Origin: Streptomyces olivaceus | Lineage (GTDB): Bacteria > Actinomycetota > Actinomycetes > Streptomycetales > Streptomycetaceae | Direction of reading: 5' to 3' | NCBI RefSeq assembly: GCF_000721235.1 | Contig: NZ_JOFH01000007.1 | Span: forward strand, 1 to 64,000 | DNA length: 64,000 nucleotides | In this document: one piece after another, positions 24,373 to 35,190 of the stretch | Position numbering within the stretch: the stretch's first letter is position 1 | Layout: each line of letters opens with the position of its first letter | Notes under the pieces: generated by a model | What the model saw: the letters and a program-made list of their open reading frames with translations, nothing else | The model's database searches: none | What the model was told of the DNA's origin: nothing | Position numbers and translations under genes: made by a program

Positions 24373-25539
24373 GTGCGCATCACCGGAATCAGCACACACG
24401 TGGTCGGGACGCCGTGGCGCAACCTGACCTACGTCCAGGTGCACACCGACGAGGGCATCACCGGTGTCGGCGAGACCCGGATGCTGGGCCACACCGACGC
24501 CCTCCTCGGATACCTGAAGGAGGCCGAGGCCAACCACATTCTCGGTTCGGACCCGTTCGCTGTCGAGGACCTGGTCCGGCGCATGAAGTACGGCGACTAC
24601 GGCCGCGCGGGCGAGATCGTGATGTCCGGGATCGCCGTCGTCGAGATGGCGTGCTGGGACATCAAGGGCAAGGCCCTCGGTGTCCCGGTGTGGCAGCTGC
24701 TGGGCGGCAGGGTCACCGACAAGGTCAAGGCGTACGCCAACGGGTGGTACACGACCGAGCGGACCCCGGAGGCGTACCACAAGGCCGCGCAGGGGGTCGT
24801 GGAGCGCGGGTACCGGGCGTTGAAGATCGATCCGTTCGGCACCGGGCACTTCGAGCTGGACCACGAGCAGACCCTGTACGCCGTGTCGCTGATCGAGGCC
24901 GTGCGGGACGCCATCGGCCCCGAGGCCGAGCTGATGCTGGAGATGCACGGGCGCTTCTCCCCCGCCACCGCCGTCCGCCTCGCCCGCGAGCTGGCGCCGT
25001 TCAAGCCCGCCTGGCTGGAGGAGCCGGTGCCGCCGGAGAACCTCAAGGCCCTGAAGAAGGTGGCCGAGAAGGTGGAGATGCCGGTCGCCACGGGTGAGCG
25101 CATCCACGACCGGATCGAGTTCCGCGAGTTGTTCGAGGACCAGTCCGTGGACATCATCCAGCCCGACGTCGGCCACATCGGCGGCATCTGGGAGACCCGG
25201 AAGCTGGCCGCCACCGCCGAGACCCACTACACGCTGATCGCCCCGCACAACGTGGGCGGGCCCGTGCTGACCGCCGCCTCGCTGCAAGTCGGCTTCACCT
25301 CGCCGAACTTCAAGATCCTGGAGCACTTCAACGACTTCGCGGACGCGGAGATCAAGAAGGTGGTCAAGGGCGCGCCGGTGGTGGACCCCGAGGACGGGTG
25401 CTTCCACCTCTCCGACGCGCCCGGTCTCGGCGTCGAGCTGGACACCGACGCGGCGGCCGAGTTCCCGCAGCAGCAGGCCCGGTTCGACCTGTGGGCCGAG
25501 GGCTGGGAGCAGCGCAAGCCGGAGGGGAGTCAGGGATGA
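24373..25539 (+). CDS. Enolase-superfamily sugar-acid dehydratase (galactonate-dehydratase-like)
   Basis: 388 residues from GTG 24373. The N-terminal capping domain begins RITGISTHVVGTPWRNLTYV. In the barrel, the Lys-containing ALKIDPFG, metal ligands in LMLEMHGRF, WLEEPVPPEN and ATGERIHDR, and the catalytic His in IAPHNVGGP are present. These are close to the D-galactonate dehydratase type of the mandelate racemase group. The first metal ligand is Glu in LEMHGR, where I recall Asp in GalD. It probably dehydrates an aldonate to a 2-keto-3-deoxy acid. It is coupled (ATGA overlap) to a dehydrogenase and has promoter/operator A just upstream. Confidence 0.87.
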   Translation: MRITGISTHVVGTPWRNLTYVQVHTDEGITGVGETRMLGHTDALLGYLKEAEANHILGSDPFAVEDLVRRMKYGDYGRAGEIVMSGIAVVEMACWDIKGKALGVPVWQLLGGRVTDKVKAYANGWYTTERTPEAYHKAAQGVVERGYRALKIDPFGTGHFELDHEQTLYAVSLIEAVRDAIGPEAELMLEMHGRFSPATAVRLARELAPFKPAWLEEPVPPENLKALKKVAEKVEMPVATGERIHDRIEFRELFEDQSVDIIQPDVGHIGGIWETRKLAATAETHYTLIAPHNVGGPVLTAASLQVGFTSPNFKILEHFNDFADAEIKKVVKGAPVVDPEDGCFHLSDAPGLGVELDTDAAAEFPQQQARFDLWAEGWEQRKPEGSQG

Positions 25540-26552
25540 GCAGTGCCGTCGTCGTCGAGGCGCCCGGGGTGCACCGGCTCGTGGCGCACGAGGTGCGCGA
25601 ACCCGGGCCCGGCGAGGCGCTGGTGCGGGTGCACGCGGCCGGGATCTGCGGCAGCGACCGCGAGGTCTGGCAGGGCAACCGGCCCGAGGGGTACGTGCGT
25701 TACCCGCTGACGCCCGGCCACGAGTGGTCGGGGACCGTGGAGCGGGCCGGTGCCGGGGTGCCCGACTCCCTCGTCGGCCGGAAGGTCGTCGGTGAGGGGT
25801 TCCGCAACTGCCAGGTCTGCGACCGCTGCCACGCGGGCGAGACGACGCTGTGCACGGCGGGGTACGAGGAGACCGGCTTCACCCGGCCGGGTGCCATGGC
25901 CCCGACGCTGACGCTGCCCGCCCGGCTGCTGCACGTCCTGCCCGACGACGCCGACCTCACCGCGGCCGCCCTGCTGGAGCCCGCGGCGTGCATCGCCGCC
26001 GCCGCGCTGAAGGCGAACGCCCGGCCCGGCGAGCGGGTCGCCGTCGTCGGCACCGGCACGCTCGGCATGTTCGCGGTGCAGTTCCTGCGCGCCGCCTCCC
26101 CGGCCGAGTTGCTGGTCGTCGGCACGCGCGGGGACCGCGAGGCGCTGTCCCGGCGGTACGGGGCGAGCGACTTCCGGACCAAGGACCAGCCCCTCCCGGA
26201 CGACGTCGACGTCGTGATCGAGACCGCCGGCTCCGCGGACGCCGCCCGCACGGCGGCCTCGCTGCTGCGCAGGGGCGGGCGGCTGGTGCTGACCGGGATC
26301 CCGGCCGCGGGCGCCGACGGGCTCGACCCGACCGACCTGGTCGTACGGCAACTGGAGGTGCACACCGTCTTCGGGGCGCCGCCGGACGCCTGGGCGCACA
26401 CGGTGCGGGTCTTCGCGGCCGGTCTGCTCGACCCGCGGCCGCTGGTGACACACGAACTTCCGCTGGGCGGCTTCGAGGAGGCCATCGAGCTGGTGGGCTC
26501 CGGCGACCCGAAGGTGGGCAAGGTGCTGCTGCGCCCCGACCCCGCACCCTGA
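25536..26552 (+). CDS. Zinc-dependent alcohol/sorbitol-type dehydrogenase
   Basis: A 338-residue medium-chain dehydrogenase. The catalytic-zinc ligands are seen in GICGSDREV and TPGHEWSG, structural-zinc-type cysteines in NCQVCDRCHAGETTLC, and the NAD(P)-binding VAVVGTGTLGMFAVQFLR. Its ATG overlaps the dehydratase stop codon (ATGA), so the two are translationally coupled. It likely oxidises the sugar or polyol, or reduces a later intermediate, in the same aldonate pathway. The specific sugar is not deducible from sequence. Confidence 0.9.
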   Translation: MSSAVVVEAPGVHRLVAHEVREPGPGEALVRVHAAGICGSDREVWQGNRPEGYVRYPLTPGHEWSGTVERAGAGVPDSLVGRKVVGEGFRNCQVCDRCHAGETTLCTAGYEETGFTRPGAMAPTLTLPARLLHVLPDDADLTAAALLEPAACIAAAALKANARPGERVAVVGTGTLGMFAVQFLRAASPAELLVVGTRGDREALSRRYGASDFRTKDQPLPDDVDVVIETAGSADAARTAASLLRRGGRLVLTGIPAAGADGLDPTDLVVRQLEVHTVFGAPPDAWAHTVRVFAAGLLDPRPLVTHELPLGGFEEAIELVGSGDPKVGKVLLRPDPAP

Positions 26553-26653
26553 GCCGTACGCCGGTGCGGGGGCGACCTGACGGCCTCCGTGCCGGCGTAC
26601 CCCCCTGGGCGGGCCGGGCATCCGGCCGCGGACGGACCGCGCCTCCGCGGCGC

Positions 26654-26723
26654 GTACCCCCGACGCCGCGCACCTCCGACGCCGTACCTCCGACGCCACG
26701 TACCTCCGACGCCGCGAACCTCG
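26654..26723. repeat. 14–16-bp tandem repeat between the dehydrogenase and U32-like genes
   Basis: Four consecutive units of the type GTACCTCCGACGCC (26654–26713), with 0–2 extra bases between units and a partial fifth to 26723. They lie in the 207-bp gap before the next gene, which shows no other feature except AAGGA at about 26749. Confidence 0.8.
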
Positions 26724-26759
26724 TCCGGCACATCGCACACTGAACACTAAGGACAGCTT

Positions 26760-27731
26760 GTGACCGACGCTTCCGCCACCGCCGCCGCACGCAGGCCCGG
26801 TGAGCAGGCGCTCACCGACCTCGGCCTGCCCGCGCCCGCCCTCGATCCCGCCGACGCCTCGCCGCACTCCTTCCCGGGCGGCGGACGCTGGCGCACCGAG
26901 ATCCCCTCCTGCGAGGGTCCCGAGGCGCTGGCGGTGGTGCTGAAGGAGTCCTCGCGCCTCGACGTGCCGATCCACCGGATCAGCCAGGGCAGCGGCGTGT
27001 GGATGCTGACCGACGCCGAGATCACCGAGATGGTCGAGGCCACCGCCGAACGCGGCATCGAGCTCTGCCTGTTCACCGGACCGCGCGGCACCTGGGACAT
27101 CGGCGGCTCCACCCGGACCGACTCGGGCGGCGGGGGCCTGCGCGCCCGTGGCCACGACGCCGTCGCCGGATGCGTCGAAGACGCCGTACGCGCCGCCGAG
27201 TTGGGCGTCAAGTGCCTGCTCGTCGCCGACGAGGGCGTGCTGTGGACGCTGCACCGGGCGCGGGCGGCGGGCATCCTGCCGGCCGACACCACGCTCAAGC
27301 TCTCGGCGCTCGTCGGACCGGTCAACCCGGCGTCGTACGCGGTCTACGAGCAGCTGGGCGCGGACTCCATCAACGTGCCCAGCGACCTGACGCTCGCCCA
27401 CCTGACCGAAATACGTCGGGTTTCGGCCGCGCCGATGGACATGTACATCGAGGCCCCGGACGACCTCGGCGGCTACGTGCGGATGTACGAGGTCGCCGAA
27501 CTGGTGCGGCGCGGCGCTCCGTTGTATCTGAAGTTCGGCCTCTCCAAGACGCCCGGGATCTATCCGTACGGCCACCACCTGCGCGAACTCACCCTCGCCA
27601 CCGCCAAGGAACGGGTGCGGCGCGGCCGGCTCGCGCTGGACCTGCTCGCCCGGCACGGCGCGGACGGGGAGATGGCCCCGCTCGGCACCCGCCTTCCCGG
27701 TCCGCTCAACCGGTTCGAGATCTCGTCATAA
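26760..27731 (+). CDS. Barrel-type protein, probably peptidase U32-like
   Basis: 323 residues from GTG 26760, with AAGGA seven bases upstream. Features suggest a TIM-type barrel: [67 protein letters not shown] and [20 protein letters not shown] associate this sequence type with proteins annotated as U32 peptidases in Streptomyces, though the classical U32 signature is not clear to me. Given its place between the aldonate dehydratase operon and a sugar importer, an aldolase-like or other sugar-acid enzyme is an equally good reading. Confidence 0.6.
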   Translation: MTDASATAAARRPGEQALTDLGLPAPALDPADASPHSFPGGGRWRTEIPSCEGPEALAVVLKESSRLDVPIHRISQGSGVWMLTDAEITEMVEATAERGIELCLFTGPRGTWDIGGSTRTDSGGGGLRARGHDAVAGCVEDAVRAAELGVKCLLVADEGVLWTLHRARAAGILPADTTLKLSALVGPVNPASYAVYEQLGADSINVPSDLTLAHLTEIRRVSAAPMDMYIEAPDDLGGYVRMYEVAELVRRGAPLYLKFGLSKTPGIYPYGHHLRELTLATAKERVRRGRLALDLLARHGADGEMAPLGTRLPGPLNRFEISS

Positions 27732-27817
27732 CGTTCCGGAAACTCCCTTCTCAAAAGACGACACGACCGCGCACAATCCCACACACCTGCCTCTCGGTCG
27801 ACCCGCCCCCAGCGTTC

Positions 27818-27871
27818 CGGCACCACGGCACCACCCGGCACCACCGCACCACCCGGCGCCACTTGGCACCA
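27818..27871. repeat. 18-bp repeat in the leader of the sugar ABC operon
   Basis: Three 18-base units starting CGGCACCAC / CGGCACCAC / CGGCGCCAC (27818–27871) lie 35 bases before the start of the sugar-binding protein gene. They may form part of its untranslated leader. Confidence 0.75.
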
Positions 27872-27906
27872 CGGACCGAACCCTGCCCACATCAAGGATG
27901 ATGACC

Positions 27907-29013
27907 ATGCGCAACCGCAGAGCCGCACTCGCCGCCATAGCCTCCGCCGCCTCGCTCGCCCTCACGCTGACCGCCTGCGGCCAGAGCAGCGAGGGCGGCA
28001 GCGAGGACGACAAGAAGGGCGGCGAGGGCGCCACCATCGGCGTCGCGATGCCGACCAAGTCCTCCGAGCGCTGGATCTCCGACGGCGCCAACGTCGTCAA
28101 GGAGCTGAAGGGCAAGGGCTACAAGACCAAGCTCGTCTACGGCGAGGACGACCCGGACCAGCAGGTCTCGCAGATCGAGAACATGATCACGCAGGGCGTG
28201 GACGCGCTGATCGTGGCCGCGATCGACAACAAGTCGCTCAACAACGTCATGCAGCAGGCCAAGGACGCCGACATCCCGGTCATCTCCTACGACCGGCTGA
28301 TCCTCGGCACCGAGAACGTCGACTACTACGCCTCGTTCGACAACGAGAAGGTCGGCGAACTGCAGGGCGGCTACATCGCGGAGAAGCTCGGTCTGAAGGA
28401 GGGCAAGAAGGGCCCCTTCAACATCGAGCTGTTCGCCGGGTCCAACGACGACAACAACACCCGGTACTTCTTCCAGGGCGCGATGAACGTCCTCAAGCCC
28501 TACCTCGACAAGGGCCAGCTCGTCGTCCGCTCCAAGCAGACCGACCTGAACCAGGTCACCACCCTGCGCTGGGACGGCGGCACCGCCCAGAAGCGCATGG
28601 ACGACCTGCTCACCTCCAGCTACCGCAGCGCCAAGGTGGACGCGGTGCTCTCGCCGTACGACGGCATCTCCATCGGCATCCTGTCGTCCCTGAAGTCGGA
28701 CGGCTACGGCAGCGCCAGCAAGCCCATGCCGATCGTCACGGGCCAGGACGCGGAGCTCGCCTCCGTGAAGTCGATCATCGCGGGTGAGCAGACCCAGACC
28801 GTCTACAAGGACCTGCGCAAGCTCGCCAAGGTCGCCTCGAACATGGTCGAGGCCACCCTGAACGACAAGAAGCCCGAGACCAACGACACCAAGTCGTACG
28901 ACAACGGCACCAAGGTCGTCCCCGCCTACCTGCTGCAGCCGGTCAGTGTCGACAAGTCCAACTACACCACGCTCGTCGAAGACGGCACCTACAGCGAGAG
29001 CGACCTCAAGTAA
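27907..29013 (+). CDS. Sugar-binding lipoprotein of an ABC importer (ChvE/XylF type)
   Basis: 368 residues. Three ATG codons are in frame at 27898, 27901 and 27907. The last is chosen because AAGGA lies eight bases before it. The signal peptide ends in a lipobox (LTACGQ). The mature protein is a type-I periplasmic-binding fold of the ribose/galactose/xylose group: [39 protein letters not shown] and [12 protein letters not shown]. Repeated [13 protein letters not shown] and VTGQDAE motifs resemble ChvE. It delivers an aldose to the ATPase and permease encoded next. Confidence 0.93.
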   Translation: MRNRRAALAAIASAASLALTLTACGQSSEGGSEDDKKGGEGATIGVAMPTKSSERWISDGANVVKELKGKGYKTKLVYGEDDPDQQVSQIENMITQGVDALIVAAIDNKSLNNVMQQAKDADIPVISYDRLILGTENVDYYASFDNEKVGELQGGYIAEKLGLKEGKKGPFNIELFAGSNDDNNTRYFFQGAMNVLKPYLDKGQLVVRSKQTDLNQVTTLRWDGGTAQKRMDDLLTSSYRSAKVDAVLSPYDGISIGILSSLKSDGYGSASKPMPIVTGQDAELASVKSIIAGEQTQTVYKDLRKLAKVASNMVEATLNDKKPETNDTKSYDNGTKVVPAYLLQPVSVDKSNYTTLVEDGTYSESDLK

Positions 29014-29045
29014 CCGGGCTCCCTCAAGGATTGGAAGGCACGACC

Positions 29046-30598
<1,553 letters not shown>

Positions 30599-30602
<4 letters not shown>

Positions 30603-31843
30603 GCACGGACGTGACCGCCAAGACCCCGGCCCCGGCGCCGCCAGGCAAGGACGGAGCGGGTTCCGGCGGCGGCCTGCTGCAGCTGATGCTCGACGGCATG
30701 CGCCGCAACATGCGCCAGTACGGCATGCTGATGGCCCTCGGCCTGATCGTTGTGCTGTTCGCGGTCTGGTCCGACGGCGACCTGCTGCTGCCGCGCAACG
30801 TCTCCAACCTGGTGCTGCAGAACAGCTACATCCTGATCCTCGCGATCGGCATGATGCTCGTCATCATCGCGGGCCACATCGACCTGTCGGTGGGCTCACT
30901 GACCGCGTTCATCGGCGCGACGGCCGCCGTCCTGATGGTCAACAACGACCTGCCGTGGCCGGTGGCGGTGATCCTGTGCCTGGCCATCGGCGCCGTCGCG
31001 GGCTCCGTACAGGGCTTCTTCATCGCCTATCTGGGCATACCCTCCTTCATCGTGACCCTCGCGGGCATGCTGCTCTTCCGCGGTCTCACCGAGATCTTCC
31101 TGAAGGGCCAGACCCTCGGCCCGTTCCCGAAGGACCTGCAGAAGATCGCCAACGGCTTCCTGCCCGAGGTCGGCCCGAACACCAACTACCACAACCTCAC
31201 CCTGCTGCTGGGCTTCGCCCTGATCGCCTTCGTGGTGTACCAGGAGGTGCGCGACCGCAAGCGGCAGCAGGAGTTCTCGCTCGACGTGCCGCCCCTCAAG
31301 CTGTTCCTGCTCAAGCTGGTCGCACTGGTCGCCGCCGTCCTCGTCGTCACACTGCTGCTGGCCAGCTACAAGGGCGCCCCGGTCGTGCTGCTCATCCTGG
31401 GCGTGCTGGTCGTCGGCTTCGGCTACCTGATGCGCAACGCGATCATCGGCCGCCACATCTACGCGATCGGCGGCAACCTGCCGGCGGCCAAGCTGTCGGG
31501 CGTGAAGGACAAGAAGGTCACCTTCCTGGTCTTCCTGAACATGGGCATGCTCGCGGCGCTGGCGGGTCTGGTCTTCGCCGCCCGCTTCAACGCGGCCTCC
31601 CCGAAGGCGGGCCTCAACTTCGAACTGGAGGCCATCGCGGCCTCGTTCATCGGCGGCGCGTCGATGAGCGGCGGCGTCGGCACGGTGCTCGGCGCGATCA
31701 TCGGCGGCCTGGTGCTCGGTGTGCTCAACAACGGCATGAACCTGGTCGGCATCGGCACCGACTGGCAGCAGGTCATCAAGGGAGCGGTGCTGCTGGCGGC
31801 GGTCGGGTTCGACGTCTGGAACAAGCGCAGGGTCGGTTCGTAA
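30599..31843 (+). CDS. Sugar ABC importer permease (GguB/XylH type)
   Basis: A 414-residue membrane protein with about ten hydrophobic helices. Typical BPD_transp_2 motifs are seen: [59 protein letters not shown] and [20 protein letters not shown]. The central cytoplasmic segment ([12 protein letters not shown]) is longer than in ribose permeases, as in the xylose/multiple-monosaccharide type. It is the third gene of the importer operon and is followed at once by a terminator-like hairpin. Confidence 0.94.
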
Positions 31844-31851
31844 CGGATCTC

Positions 31852-31880
31852 GGGCCCCGCCGCCGGGTGCGGCGGGGCCC
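31852..31880 (+). terminator. Hairpin between permease and exported epimerase
   Basis: GGGCCCCGCCGC and GCGGCGGGGCCC form a perfect 12-bp stem with loop CGGGT, followed by GCTTCTTCTC. It sits 9 bp after the permease stop and 32 bp before the epimerase gene, so it could terminate or attenuate readthrough. Confidence 0.85.
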
Positions 31881-31911
31881 GCTTCTTCTCACGGAAGTAC
31901 AGGAGCCGCAC

Positions 31912-33060
31912 ATGGAACTGAGCAGACGAGCGGTCATCGCGTCGGCGGCCGCGGCCGGCCTCACCGCCGCCGCGGCCGGCGGCACGGCGTACGCCTCGGG
32001 AGGCGGGAAACCGGTGAAGGAACTCTTCGGCAGGCTGGCCGACGGGACGAAGGTGTACCGCTGGTCGCTGGAGAACGGCGGCACGCGCATGAAGGTGCTG
32101 TCGTACGGCGGGGTCGTGCAGTCCCTGGAGATCCCGGACCGGCGGGGCCGCCACGCGAACGTCTCGCTCGGCTTCGGCAACCTCGACGACTACGTCGCCC
32201 GCAGTCCCCACTTCGGCGCCCTGATCGGCCGGTACGGCAACCGCATCGCCAAGGGCCGCTTCACCCTGGACGGCGAGGAGTACCAGCTCTCCGTCAACGA
32301 CGGCGAGAACTCCCTGCACGGCGGTGCCCTCGGCTTCGACTACCGGGTGTGGGACGTCGAGCCGTTCACCGACGGCCCGGACACCGGCCTGGTGCTGCAC
32401 TACACCAGCGTCGACGGCGAGATGGGCTACCCGGGCACGCTGCGGGCGAAGGTGACGTACACCCTCACCCGGCGCGGCGACTGGCGCGTCGACTACGAGG
32501 CGACGACCGACCGGGCCACCGTCGTCAACCTCACCAGCCACGTCTACTGGAACCTGGCCGGCGAGGGCAGCGGCACGGTCGAGGACCACGAGCTGTCGAT
32601 CGCCGCCTCCCGCTACACGCCCACCGACGCGGGCCTGATCCCCACGGGGGAGCTGGCGCGGGTCTCCGGCACGCCCTTCGACTTCCGCCGGGCCAAACCG
32701 GTCGGCCGGGACCTCCGCGACGCCCACCCGCAACTGGTCGCCGCCCAGGGCTTCGACCACAACTGGGTCCTGGACAAGGGCGTCACCGACCGCCCCGAGC
32801 ACGTCGCCACCCTGCGCGAGCACACCTCGGGCCGCACCCTGCGCATCGCCACCGACCAGCCCGGACTGCAGTTCTACTCGGGCAACTTCCTCGACTCCAC
32901 CCTGACCGGCACCGGCGGCTCCCTCTACCGCCAGGGCGACGCCCTGTGCCTGGAGACGCAGCACTTCCCGGACTCGCCGAACCAGCCGTCGTTCCCGTCG
33001 ACGGTGCTGCGGCCCGGCGAGACGTACCGGACGTCGACGGTGCACTCGTTCGGGGCGTGA
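31912..33060 (+). CDS. Tat-exported aldose 1-epimerase
   Basis: 382 residues from ATG 31912 (AGGAG seven bases upstream). The N-terminus is a twin-arginine signal ([15 protein letters not shown], cut near AYA). The mutarotase domain shows [54 protein letters not shown] and [16 protein letters not shown], so the two His and the Glu are conserved. It is a paralogue of the cytoplasmic enzyme at 14091–15092. Placed directly after the sugar importer, it probably supplies the anomer that the binding protein prefers, outside the cell membrane. Confidence 0.94.
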   Translation: MELSRRAVIASAAAAGLTAAAAGGTAYASGGGKPVKELFGRLADGTKVYRWSLENGGTRMKVLSYGGVVQSLEIPDRRGRHANVSLGFGNLDDYVARSPHFGALIGRYGNRIAKGRFTLDGEEYQLSVNDGENSLHGGALGFDYRVWDVEPFTDGPDTGLVLHYTSVDGEMGYPGTLRAKVTYTLTRRGDWRVDYEATTDRATVVNLTSHVYWNLAGEGSGTVEDHELSIAASRYTPTDAGLIPTGELARVSGTPFDFRRAKPVGRDLRDAHPQLVAAQGFDHNWVLDKGVTDRPEHVATLREHTSGRTLRIATDQPGLQFYSGNFLDSTLTGTGGSLYRQGDALCLETQHFPDSPNQPSFPSTVLRPGETYRTSTVHSFGA

Positions 33061-33084
33061 GCGTGCGGGGAGCGCGCCTGTGAG

Positions 33085-33104
33085 GCGCTGAAACCTCTCA
33101 GCGC
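33085..33104 (+). terminator. Terminator after the exported epimerase gene
   Basis: GCGCTGA-AACCTC-TCAGCGC, a perfect 7-bp stem, is followed by ACAATTTCTTC, the closest to a T-rich tract in this neighbourhood. It starts 24 bases after the stop codon. Confidence 0.75.
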
Positions 33105-33202
33105 ACAATTTCTTCACAGGCGTTGAACGGCACCCCAGCCATCCCCGTATACATCGGCGGCTCGTGTCCCTACGCGCGGGCCGCCCACCTACGGAGGTCC
33201 AT

Positions 33203-35029
33203 TTGTCCGGGAACGTCACCTCGCTGTTCCGCAGCACCACGGCGCACAGCCCCTCGATGGCGGCGCTGGCGCGGGAGAGCGGCGAGACGGCGGGCGCCGG
33301 TCCGGTGGACTTCTGCATCCCCTGCAACCCGTACTTCCCCACCCCGGCGATGTTCGACGAGATGGCCGGCCGGCTGCGCGACATCATCACGTACTACCCG
33401 AGCAGCGCCGACACGATCACCGCCGAGCTGTGCGGGCTGCTCCAACTGCCGCCGCAGTGCGTCGCGATGGGCAACGGCTCCACGGAGCTGATCACCTGGA
33501 TCGACCACCTGCTCGTCCGGGAGTCCCTCGCCGTCCCCGTCCCCACCTTCGGCCGCTGGACCGACCAGCCCATGGAGACCGGCAAGCGGGTCGACATGTT
33601 CCCGCTCCAGGAGTCCAGCGGCTTCACCCTCGACCTCGCGCGGTACGCCGAGTTCATCCGGGCCAGAGGCACCCGGGCCGTGGTCGTCTGCAACCCCAAC
33701 AATCCCGACGGCGGCTACCAGAACAAGCAGGCGCTGGTGCAGTTCATGGACGCGATGACCGACCGGGACCTGGTGGTGATCGACGAGTCGTTCCTGGAGT
33801 TCGCCGACGCGGAGGCGGAGCCCAGCGTGGTCCAGGAGGCGATGCTGCGGCCCAACGTCGTCGTCCTGCGCAGCCTCGGCAAGAACTTCGGGCTGCACGG
33901 CATCCGCTTCGGGTACCTGGTCGCCAACCCGGCGCTGGCCGGGCGGGTGCGCTCGATGCTGCCCAAGTGGAACCTCAACTCCTTCGCCGAGCACGTGGTG
34001 TTCATGCTGCGCGACCACGGCGCCGAGTACGCGCAGAGCCTGCACCAGGTCCGCCGCGACCGCCTGGAGATGTCCGGGCAGCTGGCCGCGCTGCCCGGCC
34101 TGACCGTCTACCCCTCGCAGGGCAACTTCCTCTTCGTACGCCTGCCCGTGGGCGCCGAGGGCACCGTCGTCCGGGACCGGATGCTCACCGAGCACCGGGT
34201 CCTGGTCCGCGAGTGCGGCAACAAGATCGGCTCGTCCAGCCGCTTCCTGCGTCTCGTGGTGCGCCCCCAGCCCGACGTTCGCCGTCTGGTGTCCGGCATG
34301 GAGCAGGTGCTCTACGGGGCCGGGAGGGGAGCCGCCGTGCCCGAGCCCGCCGCCGGGAACGGCTACAGCTCGGGCACGGCGGCGGTGGACCGCCTGATGA
34401 GCGAGACCAACGGGAAGGGCATGCGCGCGGTCACCGCGCAGAGCGCCCCTGCGGCCATCGGGTCCGGGAACGGTGCGGGGGTCGGCGCGGGCGCGGGCGC
34501 GGGTGCCGGTTTCCCCGGGATCGGCGCCGCTCCGGCCGCCGCCGCGGTCGCTTCTCCGATCGCCGCTCCCGCCGTCGGCACCGGTACGCCGCTCCCCGCC
34601 GCGGTGCCCGTCGCCGCGGCGGCGGCCACCGTCGGCCCGGTGCCGATGCCGATGGCGGCGGCCGCCCCGCCGGTCCCCCGGCCGACGCCCTACGAGAGCC
34701 CGGTGCCGGTCCCCCAGCCGGTGCCCTACCAGGGTCCGGTGCCGGTCCCCCAGCCGGCGCCGTACCCGCAGCCCGTGCCCGCCGCGGCGGCCGTCCCGGC
34801 GCCCGCCCCCGCGCCGGTGCCGGTCGCCGCGGCGCCGGTCGCCCCGATGGCCTCGCCCATGGCCGCGTACCCGCCGCCCACCGGCCCCACCCCGCCCGGC
34901 GTCCCGGCCCGCGGCGGTCTCACGGCCGCCCAGGTGCGGGGCACGAACGGGCTGGAGTCGGTGCAGGCGGCGGGCCGGCCGGGGCCGCAGAACTGGCCGA
35001 ACGCGGCGGGCATGGGCCAGGTCGGCTGA
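33203..35029 (+). CDS. Class I/II PLP aminotransferase with long disordered Pro/Ala tail
   Basis: 608 residues starting at TTG 33203, chosen because GGAGG lies six bases upstream. Residues about 20–375 are a complete aspartate/histidinol-phosphate-type aminotransferase. NPYFPTPAMFDEMA and CNPNNPDGGYQNKQAL are recognisable, ESFLEFADAE holds the cofactor-binding Asp region, and SLGKNFGLHGIRFGY has Lys227 as the PLP Schiff base. The remaining ~230 residues are low complexity (Ala/Gly/Pro, with VPVPQPVPYQGPVPVPQPAP repeats) and are not part of the enzyme fold. The substrate is unknown, and no biosynthetic partner genes are adjacent. Confidence 0.88.
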   Translation: MSGNVTSLFRSTTAHSPSMAALARESGETAGAGPVDFCIPCNPYFPTPAMFDEMAGRLRDIITYYPSSADTITAELCGLLQLPPQCVAMGNGSTELITWIDHLLVRESLAVPVPTFGRWTDQPMETGKRVDMFPLQESSGFTLDLARYAEFIRARGTRAVVVCNPNNPDGGYQNKQALVQFMDAMTDRDLVVIDESFLEFADAEAEPSVVQEAMLRPNVVVLRSLGKNFGLHGIRFGYLVANPALAGRVRSMLPKWNLNSFAEHVVFMLRDHGAEYAQSLHQVRRDRLEMSGQLAALPGLTVYPSQGNFLFVRLPVGAEGTVVRDRMLTEHRVLVRECGNKIGSSSRFLRLVVRPQPDVRRLVSGMEQVLYGAGRGAAVPEPAAGNGYSSGTAAVDRLMSETNGKGMRAVTAQSAPAAIGSGNGAGVGAGAGAGAGFPGIGAAPAAAAVASPIAAPAVGTGTPLPAAVPVAAAAATVGPVPMPMAAAAPPVPRPTPYESPVPVPQPVPYQGPVPVPQPAPYPQPVPAAAAVPAPAPAPVPVAAAPVAPMASPMAAYPPPTGPTPPGVPARGGLTAAQVRGTNGLESVQAAGRPGPQNWPNAAGMGQVG

Positions 35030-35190
35030 CCGGCCGGCGGGGCCGTCGCCGCTGAACAGCGGGTGGCGTACAGGAGCCGTACATGACCCGCGCGTGAATT
35101 CGAACGGGGGAGTCTCCGCTTCCGCGCCCGTTCCGGCCCCTCCCCCGCCACCATGGCCTCCCGTGTCACCGTCCTGAGGGGGAGCCGGAC

